This document shows positions 47,201 through 57,535 of a DNA stretch of 64,000 nucleotides, one piece after another. This DNA is from Paractinoplanes tereljensis (lineage in GTDB: Bacteria; Actinomycetota; Actinomycetes; Mycobacteriales; Micromonosporaceae): NCBI RefSeq assembly GCF_016862435.1, contig NZ_BOMY01000041.1, forward strand, positions 186,001 through 250,000, written 5' to 3'. Numbering within the stretch: the first letter of the stretch is position 1; every line of letters begins with the position of its first letter. Both the position numbers and the translations under genes were made by a program. Under the pieces are notes generated by a model. It had not been told where the DNA came from and did not search any database. It saw only the letters and a list, made by a program, of their open reading frames with translations.

Positions 47201-50015
47201 CCCGCGAAAGGACCAGCTGCCTCGGCCGGCCCAGCCACCTCTCACGCCAACGGTTTCCGCGTTCGCGCCCCTGGCGCCTGCGCCTGCCGCGCCCGCACCC
47301 CTCACGCCCGCACCCCTTGCGGCAGCGCCGATCCAACCCTCACCCCTCGCGCCCACGCCCCCTCCAGCAGCGCCGAACCAACCCGCGCCCTCCGCGGCTG
47401 CGCCGACCCAAGCCGTGCCCATTGCGGCCGTGCCCATTGCGGCATCGGAGCTTCACCAGCCCGTGGCCGCGCCGGTGGCCCCGGCCGCGCGGGTCACTGA
47501 GCCGGTGAGCCTGACGCTTCTGCTGGCCGTGGTCGCGGACAAGACCGGCTATCCGGCGGACATGCTGAACGGCGGCATGGATCTGGAGGCGGACCTCGGC
47601 ATCGACTCGATCAAGAAGGTGGAGATCTTCGCGGCGGTCCGGGAGCGCGCGGAAGGGCTGCCCGACACCGACTCGGCCCAGATGGCCCAGCTGTTCCAGG
47701 CGCGCACGCTGGACGAGGTCATGCGCGGCATCACCGCCGAACCGAACCTTCCCGGCCTGCCTCGATTACAGGTCCAGCCGGTCGCCGCGCCGGCATGCGG
47801 GCTGACTCTGGCCGGCCTCCGGGACGGACCGATCACCGTCGTCGACGGCGGCAGCGCGCTCGCGCCCGCCGTGGTCGAGCAGCTTCGCGCGCACGGCATC
47901 ACAGCGACCGCCGCGGACCTGCCCGCCAGCGACGCGCACGGCGCCATCCAGCCCGACGGGGACGCACACGGCGTCCCCCTGCTCGGCGGCGACGTACACG
48001 GCGTCATCCTGCTCGGCGGCATGGCACCGGCCGCGGACGCCCGGCGCGGGTTCCAGGCCGCTCGGGTCGTCGCGGCCGCGATGACCGAACGCGGCGGTGT
48101 CTTCGTCACCGTGCAGGACACCGGCGGCTGTTTCGGGCTGGCCGAACCGAAGCCGGCTGCGAAGGAGACCGAGACCGACCTCGGCGGTCCGCAACGCGCC
48201 TGGCTCGGCGGCTTCGCGGCACTCACCCGGACCGCCGCCCAGGAGTGGCCGGCGGCCGCGGCCAAGGCGATCGACTGCGAGCGCGGCGGCCGCGGCCCGG
48301 ACGAGGTGGCCGCCGCCATCGTCACCGAGCTGCTGACCGGCGGGCCGACCCTCGACGTCGGCCTGCGCGCGGACGGAACGCGATGGACATTGACGGAAAT
48401 CGAGGCACCGCCGGATCCGTCCGACCCGCGGATCACCGACCGGTCGGTCCTCGTAGTCAGCGGCGGCGCCCGCGGTGTCACCGCGGCCGCGCTGCTGGCG
48501 CTGGCGGCCGAAGGCAAGCCACGAATGCTGCTGCTCGGGCGCACCGAGCTCGCCGACGAGCCCGAGTTCCTCGCGGCAGCCCACGACGAGCCGTCCCTCA
48601 CCCGCCTGCTGGCCAACCACGAGCCGGCCGCCACGCCGGCCCAGCTGACCGCTCGGGCGCGGGTCGTCCTTGCCGTCCGGGAGGTGCGTGCGACGCTCGC
48701 CGGGCTCGAACGGGCCGGGGCAACCGTGCGCTATGCGGCCGTCGACGTCACCGACCGGGCCGCCCTGGACCGCGAGCTGGCCCGGGTGCGCCGCGAATGG
48801 GGTGCGGTCACCGGGCTCGTGCACGGCGCCGGAGTGCTCGCCGACAAACGGATCGCCGACAAGACCGACGACCAGTTCGACCGGGTCTACGCCACCAAGG
48901 TTGCCGGGCTCCACGCGCTGCTCGACGCGACCGCCGACGATCCGCTCGACGTACTGTGCCTGTTCTCGTCCGTCGCGGCCCGCTTCGGCAATCCCGGACA
49001 GTGCGACTACGCGATGGCCAACGAGGTACTCAACCAGGTGGCCCTGGCCGAGCAGCGGCGGCGGCCGGCCTGCCGGGTCCGGGCGATCGGCTGGGGACCG
49101 TGGGAGGCCGGCATGGTCACCCCGGCCCACGCCGCGCACTTCCGAGACCTAAAAATCCCGCTCATCCCGCTCGACGCGGGCGCACGCGCCTTCGTCGCGG
49201 AGTTGAGCACGCCCGGCGACGTGGTCCAGGTGCTCATCACCGGCGGCGAGACCGCCGAAGCGGGCCGGCCGCGGCTCCGGGCCGAAGCCCGTACGGATGA
49301 TTTCCTGACCGACCACGCCCCGGCCGGTGTGCCCGTGCTTCCGCTGGCCATGGCGGTGGAATGGTTCGCGGCGGCCGGGCAGGCGCGCTACCCGGGCCGT
49401 CCGACCGCGTTGGGCGGCCTCCGGGTTCTCCACCGGATCGAACTGCCCGACCTGGCCAACGGCGGTCACCGGTTCACGATCGAGGTAACTCCGGCCGACG
49501 AACTGCGGCTCGGGAACCACTACCGCGCCCGGCTCGCCGCCCCGGAACGCCCACGCACCTGGAGCACGCCGACCGCGCTGGAACCCTTCAACGGATCGGT
49601 CTACGACTCCGACGTGCTGTTCCACGGTCCCCGGTTCCAGATGCTGCGAGAGGTGCGAGGGCTGTCCCGCGAGGGCGCCGAAGCGCAGGTCGTCGGAGTG
49701 CGGGCAGTCGGCTGGCCAGACGCTCCCTGGTGGTCGGACCCGGCCGCGGTCGACGGCGCCCTGCAGACCGCGGTGCTGTGGGCCCGGCACACCACCGGCC
49801 ACGCGACCCTGCCGATGGGCGTCGAGGCGATCCACGTTCACCGCCCCGGACCGGCGCCGGCGACGCTGCGCTGCCTGGTCCGGGCCACCTCGGTCGCCAC
49901 CGACGAGACACGCTGCGACATCGCGCTGTTCGACGGGGACGGGGAGATCCGCACCGAACTGCTCGGCGTCAGCCTCATCCGGCGCCCCGACGTCGCGCCG
50001 GCGGGTCGCCGGTGA
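44202..50015 (+). CDS. PfaA-like iterative synthase: KS-AT-ACP-KR-DH with a single ACP
   Basis: 1937-aa multidomain enzyme. Ketosynthase (1-460) with Cys202 in DAACASS, EAHGTAT and SQIGHTKAAAG; malonyl-type acyltransferase (about 540-840) with Ser636 in GHSLGE and AAFHSP; a Pro/Ala-rich linker; one ACP with Ser1136 in LGIDSIKKVEI, the PUFA-synthase ACP signature; ketoreductase (about 1400-1640) with GGARGVT and FSSVAARFGNPGQCDYAMANE; and a C-terminal PKS-type dehydratase with HAPAGVPVLP (His1705) and DGALQTAVLW. Pfa synthases normally carry several tandem ACPs; here there is one. ATGs at 44199 and 44202 are adjacent after AGGAG; either overlaps the PfaD stop. Its TGA overlaps the GTG of the next gene. 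Makes an acyl chain from malonyl units with the partner proteins; product unknown. Confidence 0.93.
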   Translation: MEPIAVVGLAALMPGARDTSEFWANIVAGRDLITEVPAGRWPADGFYDPDPATPDTTYSNRGAFLPDIEFDALAHGLPPATLGAIDPAQLLGLTVADALLADLGRNLAGPPDRERVSVILGSSTLSRVGTMDARIQRPVWLAALRDLGVGDEDARRICDRIADRYAPWQEDSFPGLLSNVVAGRIANRLDLHGTNCTVDAACASSLAALSAGVNELALGQADLVITGGVDVTNNPLMYVCFSKTPALSPTGDARPFAADADGTMLGEGLAMVGLRRLADAERDGDRVYAVIRGLGTSSDGRGGAIYAPMANGQVRALRRAYEAAGYGPDTVDLVEAHGTATRAGDAAEFESLRRVFGETGRPDRGWCALGSIKSQIGHTKAAAGAAGLVKTVLALHQRTLPPTIKVREPNPALGIEGSPFYLNTVARPWTRRASHARRAAVSSFGFGGANFHLTLEEYGGANSPARIGAGELVLRSAGSPADLIGSDHFDAGDPHRLAVVDGGDLPEKLDRAAEMMARQPGVPFTLPGGVSYSCGPADPGRVAFLFPGQGSQYVGMGGSIAQALPTAQDVWDFVAGPDLADVVFPPPVFGDEQHAAQERRLTDTRWAQPALAAHSLSLLALLDSIGLAPDCVAGHSLGELVALHAAGVLDATSLLRLARHRGSLLADASVSPGAMLAVDAEAAVVEAALKGDVWIANRNAPRQTVVSGTATAIDALEERLSADGVTARRLAVSAAFHSPMMRSAEVPMHDFLATLSLAAPRIDVYANEDAAIYDPSPAAIRRALARHPGVPVRFQDQIEAMYAAGARTFVEVGPGAVLTGLVGRILGDRPHLAVSLDRRGRDGVAAFHEGVGRLAVHGVAMTLPPTEKPAPTERPRMPVRVNGTGYVAPPAPAPAPSLPATAQTLPTPAQPALPTFARTLPASAQTLPAQTPAASTPPTHLEPVAPMTKPEHNADWLAAMQEMQRQTAEAHMHFQRTLAESHQAFLQMAENTFAAFAGQTPRKDQLPRPAQPPLTPTVSAFAPLAPAPAAPAPLTPAPLAAAPIQPSPLAPTPPPAAPNQPAPSAAAPTQAVPIAAVPIAASELHQPVAAPVAPAARVTEPVSLTLLLAVVADKTGYPADMLNGGMDLEADLGIDSIKKVEIFAAVRERAEGLPDTDSAQMAQLFQARTLDEVMRGITAEPNLPGLPRLQVQPVAAPACGLTLAGLRDGPITVVDGGSALAPAVVEQLRAHGITATAADLPASDAHGAIQPDGDAHGVPLLGGDVHGVILLGGMAPAADARRGFQAARVVAAAMTERGGVFVTVQDTGGCFGLAEPKPAAKETETDLGGPQRAWLGGFAALTRTAAQEWPAAAAKAIDCERGGRGPDEVAAAIVTELLTGGPTLDVGLRADGTRWTLTEIEAPPDPSDPRITDRSVLVVSGGARGVTAAALLALAAEGKPRMLLLGRTELADEPEFLAAAHDEPSLTRLLANHEPAATPAQLTARARVVLAVREVRATLAGLERAGATVRYAAVDVTDRAALDRELARVRREWGAVTGLVHGAGVLADKRIADKTDDQFDRVYATKVAGLHALLDATADDPLDVLCLFSSVAARFGNPGQCDYAMANEVLNQVALAEQRRRPACRVRAIGWGPWEAGMVTPAHAAHFRDLKIPLIPLDAGARAFVAELSTPGDVVQVLITGGETAEAGRPRLRAEARTDDFLTDHAPAGVPVLPLAMAVEWFAAAGQARYPGRPTALGGLRVLHRIELPDLANGGHRFTIEVTPADELRLGNHYRARLAAPERPRTWSTPTALEPFNGSVYDSDVLFHGPRFQMLREVRGLSREGAEAQVVGVRAVGWPDAPWWSDPAAVDGALQTAVLWARHTTGHATLPMGVEAIHVHRPGPAPATLRCLVRATSVATDETRCDIALFDGDGEIRTELLGVSLIRRPDVAPAGRR

Positions 50016-53000
50016 CCGAGCCGATCGCCATCGTGGGCCGCGGCTGCGTGCTGCCCGGCGCGCTGAGCCCCGACCAATTCTGGGACAACATCAAGAAAGG
50101 CCAGATCAACCTCGATGCCGTACGGCCTGAGGAGTGGCGAATGCCGCCGGGCTCACTCCCGGCCGGCACGACGGCCGGCCTGGTCCGAGGCTTCGCCGAC
50201 GTCTTCGATCCGGACGGCTTCACCGCCGAGGCCGGGGCCGTCACCGCGTACGATCCGGCTCTGCAATGGGTTTTGCATGCCGGCCGGACCGCCCTGCGCG
50301 AGGCCGGCGAGCACGCGAGCCCGGCCCGCACCGGCCTGATCCTCGGCAACCTGGGTTACCCCAGCCGGAGCCTGGCCGCGTACGCCGAACGAATCTGGCT
50401 GGACGGCCATCCCGGCGGCCTGGACCCGCGGTCCCGTTTTTGCTCCGGCCTCTGGGCGCACACCGCGGCGAACGCCCTAGGTCTTACCGGCGGTTCGTTC
50501 GCCCTCGACGCGGCCTGCGCCTCCGCGCTGTACGCCATCAAGATCGCCTGCGACCGCCTGCACGACGGCCGGGCCGACCTCATGCTGGCCGGTGCGGTGA
50601 GCGGCTGCGACGGCCTGATCATCGACTCCGGCTTCGCCGCGCTCGGCGCACTGAGCCCGTCCGGCCGCAGCCGCCCGTTGCAGCGCGGCGCCGACGGCCT
50701 GATCCCCGCCGAGGGCGCGGCCCTGCTCGCGTTCATGCGCCTGCCCGACGCGGTGGCCGCGCACGTGCCGGTCCTCGGCGTCATCCGAGGCATCGGCCTG
50801 TCGAACGACGGCCGAACCGGCGGCTTCCTGGTCCCCGCGGAGGGCGGCCAGATCCGGGCCATGGACGCCGCATACCGCGCGGCGGGCTTCACCCCGGACA
50901 CGGTGGAACTACTGGAATGCCACGCCACAGGTACGCCGGTAGGCGACGCCGTGGAGGCCCGCTCAACCGCCCGCTTCTTCGGCGACCGACCCGCGCCCTT
51001 GCCGATCGGCTCAGCCAAGTCAAACGTAGGCCACCTGCTGACCGCCTCCGGCGCAGCCGGCCTGCTGAAGCTCCTGAGCGCGATCGAGCACGGCACCCTC
51101 CCGGCCACGGCCGGCGCCACCGACCCCATCGACGACCTACGCGACGCCCCGCTGCGCCTGCTCCAATCCAGCGAACCGTGGCCGAGCGGGCGACGGCGGG
51201 CGGCGATAAGCGCGTTCGGCTTCGGCGGCAACAACGCCCACCTGATCGTCGAGGCCTACGACGACCACCCCGCAACGAGCATCGCGATGCCCAGCGCGCC
51301 CACCCCGGCCCCGAACTCGGCCCCGGATTCGGCCTCAGACCCAGACCCGACGCCGGCCACAGACCTGGACCCGGCCTCGGATTCGGCCCCGGACCCGGAC
51401 CCGGGCTTGGGCTCGGACCCGGCCTCGGACTTGGTCTCGGACCCGGCCCCTGATTCGGCGGAGGCCGCGATCGCGATCGTCGCGATTGGCACTCGCGTCG
51501 GGGATGTGGACGCGGGTGGGCTCCGGGACGCCGTTCTCAGCGGGCGGGTGCCGGGCGAGGCGCCGGACACCGTCGAGGTCGCGCTCGACGACCTGCGCTA
51601 CCCGCCGCGCGACCTTGGCGAGACGCTGGGCCAGCAGCTCCTCGTGCTGGAGGCCGCCCGGGAAGCGGTGCGCGGCATCGCGCTTCCGCCGGAGCGCACG
51701 GCCGTCCTGATGGGCATGGGATGCGACCCCGAGATCGCGCGGGCTCACGCCCGCCGGCGGCTTGAGGCCGCCGGCCAGGCCGGCGACGAGTTCAGCCCGG
51801 CGCTCACCGCCGCCCGCGTGCTGGGCGCCATGGCGAACATCGTGGCCAACCGCATCGGCGGCCAACTCGGACTGTCCGGACCGGGCTTCGCCGTCAGCGC
51901 CGAAGAGGCCTCCGGAATCATGGCGCTGGAGTTGGCGGCACGGGCCCTCCGAACCGGCGAGATCGACGCCGCGCTGGTCGGCGCGGTCGACCTGGCCGAC
52001 GAACCCGTGCATCGCACCGCCCTCGCCCAGCTCGGCCGAACCGCGAAGCCGACCGACGCGGCCATCGTCCTGGTACTCAAACGCCACGACGACGCCCAAC
52101 GCGACGGCGACCCCATCATTGCCTTGCTCGACCGCGACGCTCAGAGCAATCGCGACGGCGACGACGACGCCCAACACAACCAGAGCGCCCAACCCGCCCG
52201 CGGCGCGCGGAACGACCGCGACGCCCAGCACAACCGGGGCGCTCAGAGCGACCGCGACGCGCTGAATGACCGTGACGCTCAGGGTGACTGGCACGGCCTT
52301 GTCGACGGGGAAACGCTGGGCGCGGACGCGGGCTGGCTGTTGCCGAGTGGGCTGTTTGGGTTGCCGCATGCTGCTGTTGGGCTGCTTGACGTTGCGGTTG
52401 CGGCGCTGGCGCTGCGGCATCGGGTTCGGCCCCGGGCGGGGCTGCCCGCTCGGCCGGACCTCGGTGCTACGACCGTGGACGTCGTCACGTCGGTGCTCGG
52501 GGCTGCGCCCGTTCGGGTTCGGCTTCGGGCCGGTGACGCCGCGCCTTGGGCGCCTGGGCCCCTCGCCCGGCTGCACCTCTACTCGGGCGCGGACCGGGCG
52601 GGTGTGCTCGTCGCTGCCCGGGACGGCGTCGAGAGCGACACGGGGCCGGCTCGCCTTGCTGTCCTCGCCCGCGATTCGGGGCACCTCGCCGATCAGCTGG
52701 CGCGTGCTCGTGCCTGGCTTGGCGGCGAGGCGCTGCGGCCGGCCGGGGTGGCCTTCCGGGAGAGTCCGATCGGTGGTGAGACGGCGTTCGTCTATCCGAT
52801 GAGCTCGTCGTTCTACCCGGGGATGGGCGCCGACCTCGCGCTCGCGTTCGCGCCGATCGCCGCCGCCGCGGACGGGGCTTCGCTGGTGTCCTGGCTGTAC
52901 AAAGCGCAAACCGAACGGCCCGAGCCTCTGGACGAGATCCTCGCGGTCGGCTTCCTCTCCGGCTTGCAGACGAGGATCTCGCGCACGGTGCTGGGCATCG

Positions 53001-56000
53001 AGCCGCAGGCCGCGATCGGGTACTCCTCCGGGGAATCGGCCGCGCTCGTCGCCCTGGGGGCCTGGACCGACGGGGCGGCCATGGCCGCTGACGCCCGGGC
53101 CGACGGGCTGTTCACCCACGATCTGAGTGGCGAGCTGCGGGCGGTTCGGCGGTTCTGGGAACGGCGCGGGATCGACGGCGAGCGGTGGATCGGCTATCTG
53201 CTCGCGGCCGACCCGGAAGTGGTGCGGGCCATGGTCAAGGACGAGCCGGCCGTACACCTGTCGGCGGTTTGTGCTCCCGGAGCGTGCGTGGTCTCCGGGG
53301 AAGAGCGGGCCTGTACCGCTTTCGCCGAAGGGTTCGAGCGGATCCGGCTTCAGCTGCTGGTGGCGCACGTTCCCGAGGTGGCCGAGGTGCGTGACCGCTG
53401 GCACGCCCTGCACCGGCGGCCCACGGCCGGCGTGCCCGGCGTGCGGTTCTATCGAGGCGCGACCGGCGACTGGTACCACCCGACCGAGGAGTCGGCCGCC
53501 GACGCGATCACCGAGCAGATGCTCGCGCCGGTCAACTTCCCCAACCTGATCGAGCGTGCCTGGCAGGACGGGGTCCGGGTCTTCATCGAGCACGGACCGG
53601 CTGCCCAGTGCACCGGCTGGATCCGCCGCATCCTCGGCGACCGGGAGCACGTCGCGGTGGCGCTGGACGCCGTACCGGGTCAGGGTTTGTGGTCGTTGTC
53701 GGTGGCGGTCGCGGAGCTGGCCGCAGCCGGCGTCCCGGTGCGGCCCGACGCGCTGGCGGCCTACTTCGCGACGCCGGCGCCCGCCGGCCCTGGCGCCGGC
53801 ATCACCATCGACCTGCCCAAACGGCTGCCCGCCCCGGTGCTGACCGAACCGGCCGGAGAGTACGAGGTGATGGCGCCCGCCCCGGATCTCACGCGGATGC
53901 CGGCCTCGGCCGCGCCCGCGGCCCAGACCGTGCACGAAGTGGACGAGGCCGCCCAGGCCGTGGACGAAATCGCCGCCCCCGCCCCCGCGCGGTCGCCGGA
54001 ACCGGCCGCCTCGCCGGCTCTGGCCTGGTATGCCGCCATCACCGCCGCACACCACCAATACTTGGAGCTGCAGGCTGCCGCGCACCGGCAATTCCTGAGC
54101 GGCCGCTCCGCCGCCGTCGCCGCGATCACCCCGGCAGCAAACCCAACCGCCGCGATCGCCCCGGCGGCCAGCCCAATCGCCGCGATCACCCCGGTCGACG
54201 ACGGGTGGCCCGGGCCGAAATTTGGCCGTGCGCAACTCGAACACCTCGCGTCGGGACGGATCTCCGAGGTGTTCGGGCCCGTGTTCGCGGCGCAGGATGA
54301 CGACGTGCGGCAGACCCGGATGCCGCGGCCACCCCTGCTGCTGGCCGATCGGGTCCTCGGGATCGATGCCGCGCCGGGCGCGATGGGCACCGGCGTCATC
54401 TGGACCGAGACCGACGTACAGGCTGATTCCTGGTACCTCGACCAGGCCGGGCGGATGCCCGCCGGGCTCGTCGTCGAGGCCGGGCAGGCCGACCTGCTGC
54501 TGATCAGCTGGCTCGGCGCTGACCTGCACAACCGGGGTGAGCGGGTCTACCGCCTGCTCGGCAGCGACGTCACGTTCCACGGCCCGCCGCCGGGGCCCGG
54601 CCAGACCCTCCGCTTCGAGATCCGGATCGTCCGGCACGTCGCGCACGGCCCGATCCGCCTCTTCTTCTTCGAGTACGACTGCCACGTGGGCGACGCGTTA
54701 CTGCTGACGGTCCGGGACGGCCAGGCGGGATTCTTCACCGACGAGGAGCTGAGCCGTACGGGTGGAGTGCTCTGGGAGGCAAAAGCCGACCGGCCGGCCG
54801 GGGCCGTGCGGTCCTTCGATGCCGCCGCGGTCGCGGCCTTCGCGGAGGGCCGCCCCGACGAGTGTTTCGGCCCGAAGTGGGCGGTAACCCGCGCGCACGT
54901 GCGCACCCCGCGCATCGGCTCGGGCCGGCTGCGCCTGCTCGACGAGGTGCCGGTCCTCGATCCGGCCGGCTACCTCCGGGCCGAGACGGCGGTCCGCCCG
55001 GACGACTGGTTCTTCGACGGCCACTTCCACAACGACCCCTGCATGCCCGGCACCCTGATGTCGGAGGGCTGCCTGCAGGCGGTCTCGTTCTACCTGGCCG
55101 CCGCCGGTCACACGATCGACCGCGACGGCTGGCGGTTCGAACCGGTGCCGGGACGCGTCGCGCGGATGCGCTGCCGGGGCCAGGTCACTCCGGACAGTCG
55201 GCGGCTGACCTACGAGGTCTTCGTCACCGAGATGTCGGCCGACCCGTTCCCGACCGTGGTCGCGGACGTGCTGGTCACCGTCGACGGCGTGAAGGCCCTG
55301 CACGTCGCGGATTGCGCGGTGCGGCTGGTGCCGGACTGGCCGCTCGAACACTGGCGGCATCTCGGACCGCCCACCGTGCAGCAAACCGAGCAGCCCGTGC
55401 CGCTCCCGGCGCTGGGCGGGCTCGCCGGGCACCACGAAACCCAGCCGGTGGCGTGGATCGGGGATCTGCCGCTCGGCTACGCCTCGTTGCTGGCCTGCGC
55501 CTGGGGCCGGCCGACCGACGGGCTCGGGCCGATGGCCGAGGCGTTCACCGGCAGCCGCCGAGGACCACGGCTGCCCGGGCCGCCGTACCACTTCATCAGC
55601 CGGATCGTCGCGGTCGACGGCCCGTACCAGGGCATGGCGGTCGGCAGTGCGGTTGTCGCGGAGTACGACGTACCGGATGAGGCCTGGTTTTTCGAAGGCG
55701 CGGCCGCCGCCCTGATGGAGATCGCCCTGCAGCCCTGCGGATGGCTGGGTTGTTATGTCGGCAGCCCGGTGCAGATCGACGCCGAGCTGCTGTTCCGCAA
55801 CCTCGACGGCGACCTGCGGGTCCATCGCGCGGTGCGGCCGGCCAACCGCGTCGTGCGCACCCGCGCCGAGATCACCAACATCTCCCGGGCCGCCGGAATG
55901 ATCATCGAGACGTTCCGGATCGAGTGCCAGGTGGACGGTGAGCTGCTGCTGAGCGGCACCGCCGTCTTCGGCTATTTCCTGACCACGGCCTTCGCGCAGC

Positions 56001-56464
56001 AGCCCGGTCTGCCACCGACCGCAGCCGAGCGCGAGCCGGTGACCGAGGTGCGCGAAAACCCTCCGGCAATGGGCCCGATGCTCACGATGCTCGACCGGAT
56101 CACCGGATATTCACCCGCTGGCGGGGCAGCCGGCCTCGGCCGGTTGCGCGCCGAGAAGGACATCGACCCGGGCGACTGGTATTTCAAGGCCCACTTCTTC
56201 CAGGACCCGGTCATGCCCGGCTCGCTCGGCGTCGAGGCGATGACTCAGCTGCTGCGGTGGTACCTGGGCGAGCCGGTTGCTCTCGAGACGGCGCTGACCT
56301 GGACATATCGCGGCCAGGTGGTGCCCACCGACCGGCTGCTCACGGTCGAGGTGGAAATTCTCGAGATCAAGGACCGGAGCGTGTACGCCCGGGGCTGGCT
56401 CTGGATCGACGGCCGCCGGATCTATCGCGTCGACCGGCTCGGGGTCCGACTTGACGGCCAGTGA
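50012..56464 (+). CDS. PfaC/PfaB-like synthase: KS-CLF-AT-DH-DH
   Basis: 2150-aa protein. First KS (1-420) is intact: Cys169 in DAACASAL, ECHATGT and KSNVGHL. The second KS-like domain (about 490-720) is a chain-length factor: the Cys motif is replaced by SAEEASG near residue 631. Next is an acyltransferase (about 920-1250) with Ser1005 in GYSSGE, corresponding to PfaB. The C-terminus has four hot-dog units forming two FabA-like dehydratases; catalytic His1671 (GHFHNDPCMPG) and His2061 (AHFFQDPVMPG) are in units two and four, the first and third being degenerate as in PfaC. There is no ACP and no ER. Two hydrophilic low-complexity linkers interrupt the CLF area. GTG start overlaps the previous stop (GTGA). 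Confidence 0.92.
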   Translation: MTEPIAIVGRGCVLPGALSPDQFWDNIKKGQINLDAVRPEEWRMPPGSLPAGTTAGLVRGFADVFDPDGFTAEAGAVTAYDPALQWVLHAGRTALREAGEHASPARTGLILGNLGYPSRSLAAYAERIWLDGHPGGLDPRSRFCSGLWAHTAANALGLTGGSFALDAACASALYAIKIACDRLHDGRADLMLAGAVSGCDGLIIDSGFAALGALSPSGRSRPLQRGADGLIPAEGAALLAFMRLPDAVAAHVPVLGVIRGIGLSNDGRTGGFLVPAEGGQIRAMDAAYRAAGFTPDTVELLECHATGTPVGDAVEARSTARFFGDRPAPLPIGSAKSNVGHLLTASGAAGLLKLLSAIEHGTLPATAGATDPIDDLRDAPLRLLQSSEPWPSGRRRAAISAFGFGGNNAHLIVEAYDDHPATSIAMPSAPTPAPNSAPDSASDPDPTPATDLDPASDSAPDPDPGLGSDPASDLVSDPAPDSAEAAIAIVAIGTRVGDVDAGGLRDAVLSGRVPGEAPDTVEVALDDLRYPPRDLGETLGQQLLVLEAAREAVRGIALPPERTAVLMGMGCDPEIARAHARRRLEAAGQAGDEFSPALTAARVLGAMANIVANRIGGQLGLSGPGFAVSAEEASGIMALELAARALRTGEIDAALVGAVDLADEPVHRTALAQLGRTAKPTDAAIVLVLKRHDDAQRDGDPIIALLDRDAQSNRDGDDDAQHNQSAQPARGARNDRDAQHNRGAQSDRDALNDRDAQGDWHGLVDGETLGADAGWLLPSGLFGLPHAAVGLLDVAVAALALRHRVRPRAGLPARPDLGATTVDVVTSVLGAAPVRVRLRAGDAAPWAPGPLARLHLYSGADRAGVLVAARDGVESDTGPARLAVLARDSGHLADQLARARAWLGGEALRPAGVAFRESPIGGETAFVYPMSSSFYPGMGADLALAFAPIAAAADGASLVSWLYKAQTERPEPLDEILAVGFLSGLQTRISRTVLGIEPQAAIGYSSGESAALVALGAWTDGAAMAADARADGLFTHDLSGELRAVRRFWERRGIDGERWIGYLLAADPEVVRAMVKDEPAVHLSAVCAPGACVVSGEERACTAFAEGFERIRLQLLVAHVPEVAEVRDRWHALHRRPTAGVPGVRFYRGATGDWYHPTEESAADAITEQMLAPVNFPNLIERAWQDGVRVFIEHGPAAQCTGWIRRILGDREHVAVALDAVPGQGLWSLSVAVAELAAAGVPVRPDALAAYFATPAPAGPGAGITIDLPKRLPAPVLTEPAGEYEVMAPAPDLTRMPASAAPAAQTVHEVDEAAQAVDEIAAPAPARSPEPAASPALAWYAAITAAHHQYLELQAAAHRQFLSGRSAAVAAITPAANPTAAIAPAASPIAAITPVDDGWPGPKFGRAQLEHLASGRISEVFGPVFAAQDDDVRQTRMPRPPLLLADRVLGIDAAPGAMGTGVIWTETDVQADSWYLDQAGRMPAGLVVEAGQADLLLISWLGADLHNRGERVYRLLGSDVTFHGPPPGPGQTLRFEIRIVRHVAHGPIRLFFFEYDCHVGDALLLTVRDGQAGFFTDEELSRTGGVLWEAKADRPAGAVRSFDAAAVAAFAEGRPDECFGPKWAVTRAHVRTPRIGSGRLRLLDEVPVLDPAGYLRAETAVRPDDWFFDGHFHNDPCMPGTLMSEGCLQAVSFYLAAAGHTIDRDGWRFEPVPGRVARMRCRGQVTPDSRRLTYEVFVTEMSADPFPTVVADVLVTVDGVKALHVADCAVRLVPDWPLEHWRHLGPPTVQQTEQPVPLPALGGLAGHHETQPVAWIGDLPLGYASLLACAWGRPTDGLGPMAEAFTGSRRGPRLPGPPYHFISRIVAVDGPYQGMAVGSAVVAEYDVPDEAWFFEGAAAALMEIALQPCGWLGCYVGSPVQIDAELLFRNLDGDLRVHRAVRPANRVVRTRAEITNISRAAGMIIETFRIECQVDGELLLSGTAVFGYFLTTAFAQQPGLPPTAAEREPVTEVRENPPAMGPMLTMLDRITGYSPAGGAAGLGRLRAEKDIDPGDWYFKAHFFQDPVMPGSLGVEAMTQLLRWYLGEPVALETALTWTYRGQVVPTDRLLTVEVEILEIKDRSVYARGWLWIDGRRIYRVDRLGVRLDGQ
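51280..51470 (+). repeat. Asp/Pro/Ser/Ala-rich repetitive linker between KS and CLF
   Basis: The encoded stretch is made of short repeats such as SAPDSASDPDP, DLDPASDSAPDPDPG and SDPASDLVSDPAPDS with near-identical codons (gcctcggacc type units). It separates the active KS from the chain-length-factor domain and probably acts as a flexible acidic linker. Confidence 0.7.
52090..52305 (+). repeat. DRDAQ-type imperfect repeats inside the CLF region
   Basis: About six to eight units built on N-D-R-D-A-Q (RDAQSNRDGD, NDRDAQHNRGAQSDRDALNDRDAQGD). The following 250 bases use TTG, TTT, GTT and GGG codons more than the rest of the operon, so this segment looks like a repeat expansion or insertion in the gene. 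Confidence 0.7.
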
Positions 56465-56485
56465 GCAGCCGTCAAGTGCCGATAA

Positions 56486-57523
<1,038 letters not shown>

Positions 57524-57535
57524 GCGGAGCGAGCA

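Noticed and set aside
49361-50011. N-terminal extension of the second synthase into the first
   Set aside because: The frame overlaps the first synthase's dehydratase domain; the KS begins at the GTG that overlaps the previous stop.
51280-52305. Frameshift or broken gene at the low-complexity linkers of the second synthase
   Set aside because: The reading frame is continuous and domains before and after keep their catalytic residues.
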